Source: Macquaria australasica (taxonomy: Eukaryota > Chordata > Actinopteri > Centrarchiformes > Percichthyidae). Taken from it: a stretch of DNA of 64,000 nt. The notes below the pieces were generated by a model, which did no database searches, had not been told where the DNA came from, and worked only from the letters and a program-made list of their open reading frames with translations. The translations under genes were made by a program, and so were the position numbers. This document shows positions 58,975 to 64,000 of the stretch, piece by piece. Position 1 is the first letter of the stretch, and each line of letters begins with the position of its first letter. The stretch lies in assembly GCA_005408345.1 (NCBI GenBank), contig SEMN01000101.1, positions 1 through 64,000 of the forward strand. The letters run 5' to 3'.

Positions 58975-59170
58975 TCCATCCATATATTTTCCACACCTTA
59001 TATGGATGCGGGCTAAGCAGGCTAACCAAGGTAACCCAGATGTCCTTCTCCCTAGTCACATCCTCCAGCTCTTCCTTGATGTTCCCAGGCCAGATGGGAT
59101 AGGCTATGTAATCACCTCCGGCATGTTCTGGGTCCACCCCGGGGTCTCCTTCTAGACTAAATCTGTTTAA
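58975..59170 (-). mobile_element. Rex3 LINE C-terminal fragment
   Basis: The minus-strand frame GGDYIAYPIWPGNIKEELEDVTREKDIWVTLVSLL matches, with decay, the RWRDYISHLAWERLG...EELE end of the Rex3 copy at 31740-31870. It is preceded on + by GATCCATCCATAT, a decayed (GATG)n tail. It lies 34 bases after exon B of the second host gene. Confidence 0.75.
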
Positions 59171-59204
59171 CTCCAAAATGTTTAAACTCAAACATTTGTG
59201 CATC

Positions 59205-60880
59205 CAATGTCACACACAATGCTTTAAATGTATATGTTGCAGATGAAAAGGTTTTAAGGTGATTTCAGATAAAATGTAAAGCAAATTATTCCCTTGCTTA
59301 ATTTGCGTGAATTTGGCTGACGGACTATTTGTGCAGTCTGTTCATTCACCACAAATAGCCAACTGTAGCTAGCTAGCAACATAGGTACCAGTCATGTGTG
59401 TGCAGAGTATAGTCTGACAAATAGGGTTATTTTTGAGACATTATGCCATTCACATTTGAGAGTTTCAAAAATCTCATGACAATATATCAGCTGTTATTTT
59501 TTTAACCACTTAACATAAAAAATATTTGTAATAGGATCCCTTAACTTTATAGCCAAGAGACACTGTTTCTAAATCACCTCTTTGGCATTTCTGGTCAATA
59601 ATTTTATGTTACTGATTAATCAACTGGGCTCTAGTCCAGAGTGTGCTGTGTTCAGCCTCTGACTGATCTCAGAATTTATCAAGAACTCTAGTAGTTTCGC
59701 ATATTTTCCTCTAGATCCCTTTCCTTTTGGTCTTATCTCCATACGTTCATGAATTTGAGTTTCGCAGCTTCAGGATATGCGCAAATGTTTTGCTCATGTT
59801 GAAACATTTTCAACTCGTGCAAGTATGTCTTTGCTTCAGCTCATGCTGCTCAGGGTTTTCAAATTTACATCTGCCAGTAAAATTCATTTAGCTTTCAATG
59901 TGAACACAGCTTTACAAATAGGTTCTGTCTAAGCTAGATGTTGTAACTGTGTACCAAGTGACTTAATGCAATTCAAGCACTGAAAACAAACGTTTGCATT
60001 CATGTTGGATAATACATTTCTGTGTGTGTGTGTGCAGTGTGTTTAGTGCTTCTAATACTGTTGAATAAGGACAATTCTGGTTCTTCCAGACTTGAGGAAA
60101 ATCCTATTTGGGTGAGCAGCAAAGATATTTTATGTCCTCTGTCATTATCTCTAATTTTAAACTCTTTCCAGCCTCTATGTCACCAGGTAGTTGCAATTGA
60201 AATAAAGCTCACCAAGTCAGTAATTTTCTGGAGTGTATTTATAGGTGTCATTAACACATGACAAAAAGCAAACAGTACTCATTCATAAGGACCTGCATGT
60301 TCCATTCAAGTTACTTGAAAAAAACGTATTTTCTTGTTCACATCTAAAAAGGAGAGAACAAAGTGGGCTCTACAGAGAGAGCACCTGACAGCTGTGGAAG
60401 CTGCTATGTCATAATCACCTGTTTGATGTTCCTGAAAACATCACAGTCAGGCCTTGAGACTGTGTTTCATTAGCGGCAGCTATTAAAGTGAGAATCTGAT
60501 ACAGACTTATGGTTTCCACATGAAAGCCTTCTGTTATGTTAGACTAGAGAAGGACCAATTGTGAAAATGATACTAACAAAAGGTTTAAAGCACCTTTTAA
60601 GCAACAATCTTAATTTCCAAAAGACAATATCATTTCATAGAGTAAGTTCATTATTAGTATTGGTAAAATTTCTACTGACATTTTTTTTACCAGCTTGAGA
60701 TACTGAAAAAGGTCTAAAAGCTCATTTGTTAGAGTCCGACCGATACTGGTTTTTTGAGGCAGACTTAGATATTGATACTGGTTATCAATATTTTACAATG
60801 CAATACTATGCAATATATAATATCAGCCTTGCCAATACATAGCTTAGGCTCTCTTATCTATGTTAGAACAGGAGTCTACA
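59205..60880. other. Intron, no gene seen
   Basis: AT-rich, without supported features. 'gtccgaccgatactgg' near 60735 resembles the start of a known type of fish repeat but is too short to assign. Confidence 0.4.
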
Positions 60881-60884
60881 GCTA

Positions 60885-61090
60885 TGCTAGCAGCTCTGTA
60901 AGGCAGTCTTGTTTTGAGCTGAATGCTAGCGTCAGCATGCTAATATGCTCACAATGACAATTCTAACAGACTTATGTTTAACAGGTGTAATGTTTAATAC
61001 TGTTACCATGTTTTGTGTGTTAGCATGCTTACCTTTGGTAATTACCACTAAACACAAATTACAGCTGAGCCTGATGGGAATATCATTAAT
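60885..61090 (-). repeat. Dispersed 'ttagcatg' repeat, inverted copy
   Basis: Read on minus, it carries 'cattcccatcaggctcagctgta', 'agcatgctaacacac' and 'gttagcatattagcatgctg', in the same order as the copy at 49100-49700 and without that copy's interruption. Confidence 0.6.
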
Positions 61091-61099
61091 TTTGCTAAA

Positions 61100-62531
61100 A
61101 CTAAAATATAAAGTATGGGACAAGTCAAAATCATGACCTGATAATGGCACTTCGTAAAAAGTCAAAGGGCTGGAGATGGGCTGGAGCAGAGCAGGCAGGA
61201 TTAGCGGGTACTACGATCTCAATCTGGCAAGGTGGATGTGGTAGAGCTGAGTCTTTGTAGGACTCTAGGCAAGGGTAAATACTAGTCATTTACTGAATAA
61301 TCTGTCTACTAAAGCTTCACTTTGAAAACCTGAAAAAAAATATTGTGCACTTTGGCAATTGTATAGATATATCTCTATACTTACAACAAATAATTTAAAC
61401 AGCTCAAGCTCTTCAAGCTAATACATAACTGCAAACTAGAAATATTCCACCATATCCTTCCCGTCATCAAAGACCTTTCAAAACAATATCAAGCTCAAAG
61501 GCCTTTCTGAGACAAGGCATTTATTATTGCTGACACATTGGGCAAACCAAATCATGAGAGCCTGCTTGTAGTCAGACTGAGGCAGCAAGGTGGAGTGGGA
61601 ATGCAATACAGTTTGTAGCAGTTTTTTCATGGACCTGCATGTCATGCAGCACCTGTTCATCTGTGCCGAGGGACTGGAGATTTTTCTAGCGATACTGTCA
61701 CTGACCGCCAGCCCCTCTCTCATCTGGACCCCCTCTGTGTTGCTTGCCGGCCTACCTGGACGCACTGAATAAGTGTCAAATATCTCAAATTACTCACATA
61801 TTTACCTAGATAAAGAGTCTTTGATAGGTCACTGGGGACCCTGTGAGGTACTGGCGTGTGGCAATGGCTTTTAGGGGCTCAGCATGATGGACTCTACGGG
61901 TACATTGCTGACAGGCAGTAAGGTGATGTCACCCCACTGTCATCATCATCACTTGTCACCACAGCTAATATTGTAATTCCTTTCCCTGCTAAATGGGACT
62001 CGGCAGAGGGATATTGGATTTTTCTTGCCTCAAATATGTGAACATCAAGGACTTTTTCTGTGCACCCACATGCCTTTTCTCTCCTACTCTGTTCCTCTGT
62101 TTGTCATTAAATACAACAAGAATGGATAAGTGTATTAGATTTTTGCCAATTTACTGTTTTCCTGTTTTAATGTCAAGACTTGCCCAACCTGTTGTACTAA
62201 TAAGCAGCATCTTGCATTTCTGGCATTGCCAGTAATGTTAGCATTACCGGTTCCAGGAAGGAAAACAGATATGGACTAAATTCATCTACAGTCCAGATGA
62301 AAGTTAGGCAATAAGTGGCAACAAAACAGCTGGGACATACCCAGCAAAATATGCAGGCCAGCACACATAAAAAGTGAGCTAACATTAACTTAATATCATT
62401 ACTGTTAATGTTACTTTCAGTTGGCTATCTTTCGTTGTTATAAGTTCATAGGTTATTGATTGGAATGAGCGTAAGATTAATGTAGGCTGTCAACCATCTA
62501 AGGGCAACACATAATGCGTGCATATGCGCTT

Positions 62532-62535
<4 letters not shown>
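61100..62535. other. Intron or intergenic, no gene seen
   Basis: No coding similarity. A frame at 61478-61765 on minus and one at 61590-61772 on plus overlap each other and show no known family. Confidence 0.4.

Positions 62536-62601
<66 letters not shown>
62536..62601. repeat. (CA)n microsatellite
   Basis: About 33 CA units with one TA interruption. Confidence 0.95.
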
Positions 62602-62929
62602 CAGTCGGGACTGAGTACCACACAAAGTCAAGCTTTTTTTTTCTCCCTGTGAATTTTTTCCCCGATCCTCGTGGGCCCTTTCACGTCATCGGGCCGCGGG
62701 GCTTGAGCCCTGGTAAGCCTGTGCATTAAAACGGCGGTGGTTATGTGTAAAGAAACATATATGCGTATTGAGTTTCTCTGGTCTTCTCCATGAGTTCAAA
62801 ACACCCTCTCTCGTTAACTGACTGCGGATGTTGCCAAGCTGTCACTCCGATCGAGACTGGCCAATAGAAACGTGTCTTGCATCTTTCAGTGTAGGTCCTG
62901 CCCACAGAATTCAGCTGAACCGGAAGCAA

Positions 62930-63075
62930 AACTTTTGGATTCGCAAGTAAAACTTTTAGATTCACAAGCAAAACTAAACCATTTTTTGATTGCAGTGTCA
63001 AAAATTTTGCTCTCAAATCTGTTTTTTGATTGCAGTGTGGAAAGTTTTGCTCTCAAACCTATTTTTTGATTGCAT
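62930..63075 (+). repeat. Minisatellite, about 41-bp unit
   Basis: 'ttttttgattgcagtgt..aaa.ttttgctctcaaa' occurs at about 62980 and 63021 and starts a third time at 63061. Before it, a 21-base unit 'ttttagattcacaagcaaaac' occurs twice with changes. Confidence 0.65.
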
Positions 63076-63079
63076 AAAA

Positions 63080-63372
63080 AAGACACAAAATTAACTCCAT
63101 ACAAAACCTCAAAAATAATCTGTGGGGTTCCCCAAGGACTGATTTTATGGCCACTTTTTTTAAGCTATATGTTACCCCTTTGTGATGTCATCAGGAGACA
63201 CGGCATCGCTTTCCATAGTTATGCCAATGATACACAACTTTATGTGGCCATGTCTCCTGATGACACAGGACCAATTGATTCCCTTTTTACATGTATTTTA
63301 GATATTAATATCTGGATGGCACAAGACTTTTACAGCTCAAAAATGTATTCACTTAACTTTGTTTTAAGTTGA
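63080..63372 (+). pseudogene. L2-type LINE RT core fragment
   Basis: Frame: CGVPQGLILWPLFLSYMLPLCDVIRRHGIAFHSYANDTQLYVAMSPDD. This is the PQGS-to-YADD region of L2 RT with the catalytic box changed to YAND. It breaks off after MAQDF, so about 95 residues remain. Confidence 0.8.
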
Positions 63373-64000
63373 TTTTTAAAAATGATTTTTCAATTTATTT
63401 TTTTATTCCTAAATTAATATTATATACTGCTGTCAAATGTTCCCATAATGCAACTTTATGTTAACAATCCAATGCTGCATTTGCTAGACAGACTGACTGA
63501 CTGACTGAAAAATACTAAAATGGCTTTAGTTTTTGTTGACTACTATAATGAAACAGCAAACATGTGACCAAACCTATTATACGTTTTTATCAAAAGACTA
63601 ACTAAGACTAAAACTAAATCAAAGTCAGGTGCCAAAACTAACACTTGACAGAAGAACAACACCAGTGCATAGTGTCTTCCAGTTCCAGCCTAAGCACTTT
63701 GAAAGGTATACTGCAGGGAATTAAGGCAGAAATATTATCTCTGTGTGTTGAAAAGTGTGTCTAGCTGGGAAGAGGCAGTGTACATGATCTGCTCATACCT
63801 TCCTCCCTATCTGGATGCTGTACAAATATCTGGTGCTTCATTTTTTCGAGCACTGTCATGTTTAGGAAAGTATTTTGGATGCAGCAAAGATAATGGAAAC
63901 ATCTACAAGTGAGGGCCAGAGGAGGCCTCAGTTTCCACAGTGATCTCGGGTGTTATTGTCTTATCGTGCTCATATTTTATATGTGAAAAACAAAATCAAG
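63373..64000. other. No gene seen
   Basis: AT-rich; 'ctaaaactaaatcaaa' runs near 63600 are typical of degenerate fish repeats. Nothing codes. Confidence 0.4.

Noticed and set aside
1..64000. CRISPR arrays, operons, bacterial promoters
   Set aside because: The sequence is eukaryotic; no regularly spaced identical repeats with unique spacers occur.

Overview
The window is vertebrate, almost certainly teleost, genomic DNA. Coding exons are short, bounded by GT/AG sites and spread through long AT-rich introns. The repeats are those of fish genomes: L2-type LINEs with a (GAATT)n tail, a Rex3/RTE-type LINE with a (GATG)n tail, Tc1/mariner, Harbinger, DIRS and tRNA-derived SINEs. No bacterial, viral or CRISPR features were seen.

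Two host genes are visible, both on the + strand. The first is the 3' third of NCAPD3 (condensin II HEAT-repeat subunit D3): 14 exons from 1893 to 24543, whose 1655 nt join without a frame error and end at a stop followed by AATAAA. The second starts near 39 kb. It has a short basic first coding exon (39191-39269), an 18.9-kb intron and a long acidic, serine-rich exon (58130-58941), and it continues past the window. I do not recognise it.

The most striking region is the 11-kb NCAPD3 intron 2384-13370, a set of nested transposons. The outer one is a small DNA transposon with CAGGGT termini and a CATCT duplication (2475-12522). It is split by a DIRS-type tyrosine-recombinase retrotransposon (about 2840-3421 plus 9103-11822). 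That in turn is split at a CCGG site by a 5.7-kb Ginger1-like DNA transposon (3422-9102). The Ginger1-like gene lies on the minus strand and has 12 visible exons. They encode an integrase-like transposase (D-35-E, GPY/F region) followed by a Ulp1/C48-type protease with H, D, Q and C present. A tRNA-derived SINE sits in one of its introns. Two further members of the CAGGGT family lie in the same gene (12760-13138 and 14239-14290), each with its own 5-bp duplication.

Between the two host genes lies a broken Harbinger transposon (27188 to about 32611). It has a Myb-like gene on + and a converging transposase gene on -. A Rex3 LINE has inserted at the Myb-like stop codon (13-bp duplication), and a Tc1-like element lies just beyond. 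Other stretches hold 5'-truncated L2, L1 ORF1, Rex3 and other LINE fragments, MITEs and simple repeats. All recognisable transposon genes carry frameshifts, stops or active-site changes, except that the 3' L2 ORF (16623-17606) reads open after a stop further upstream.
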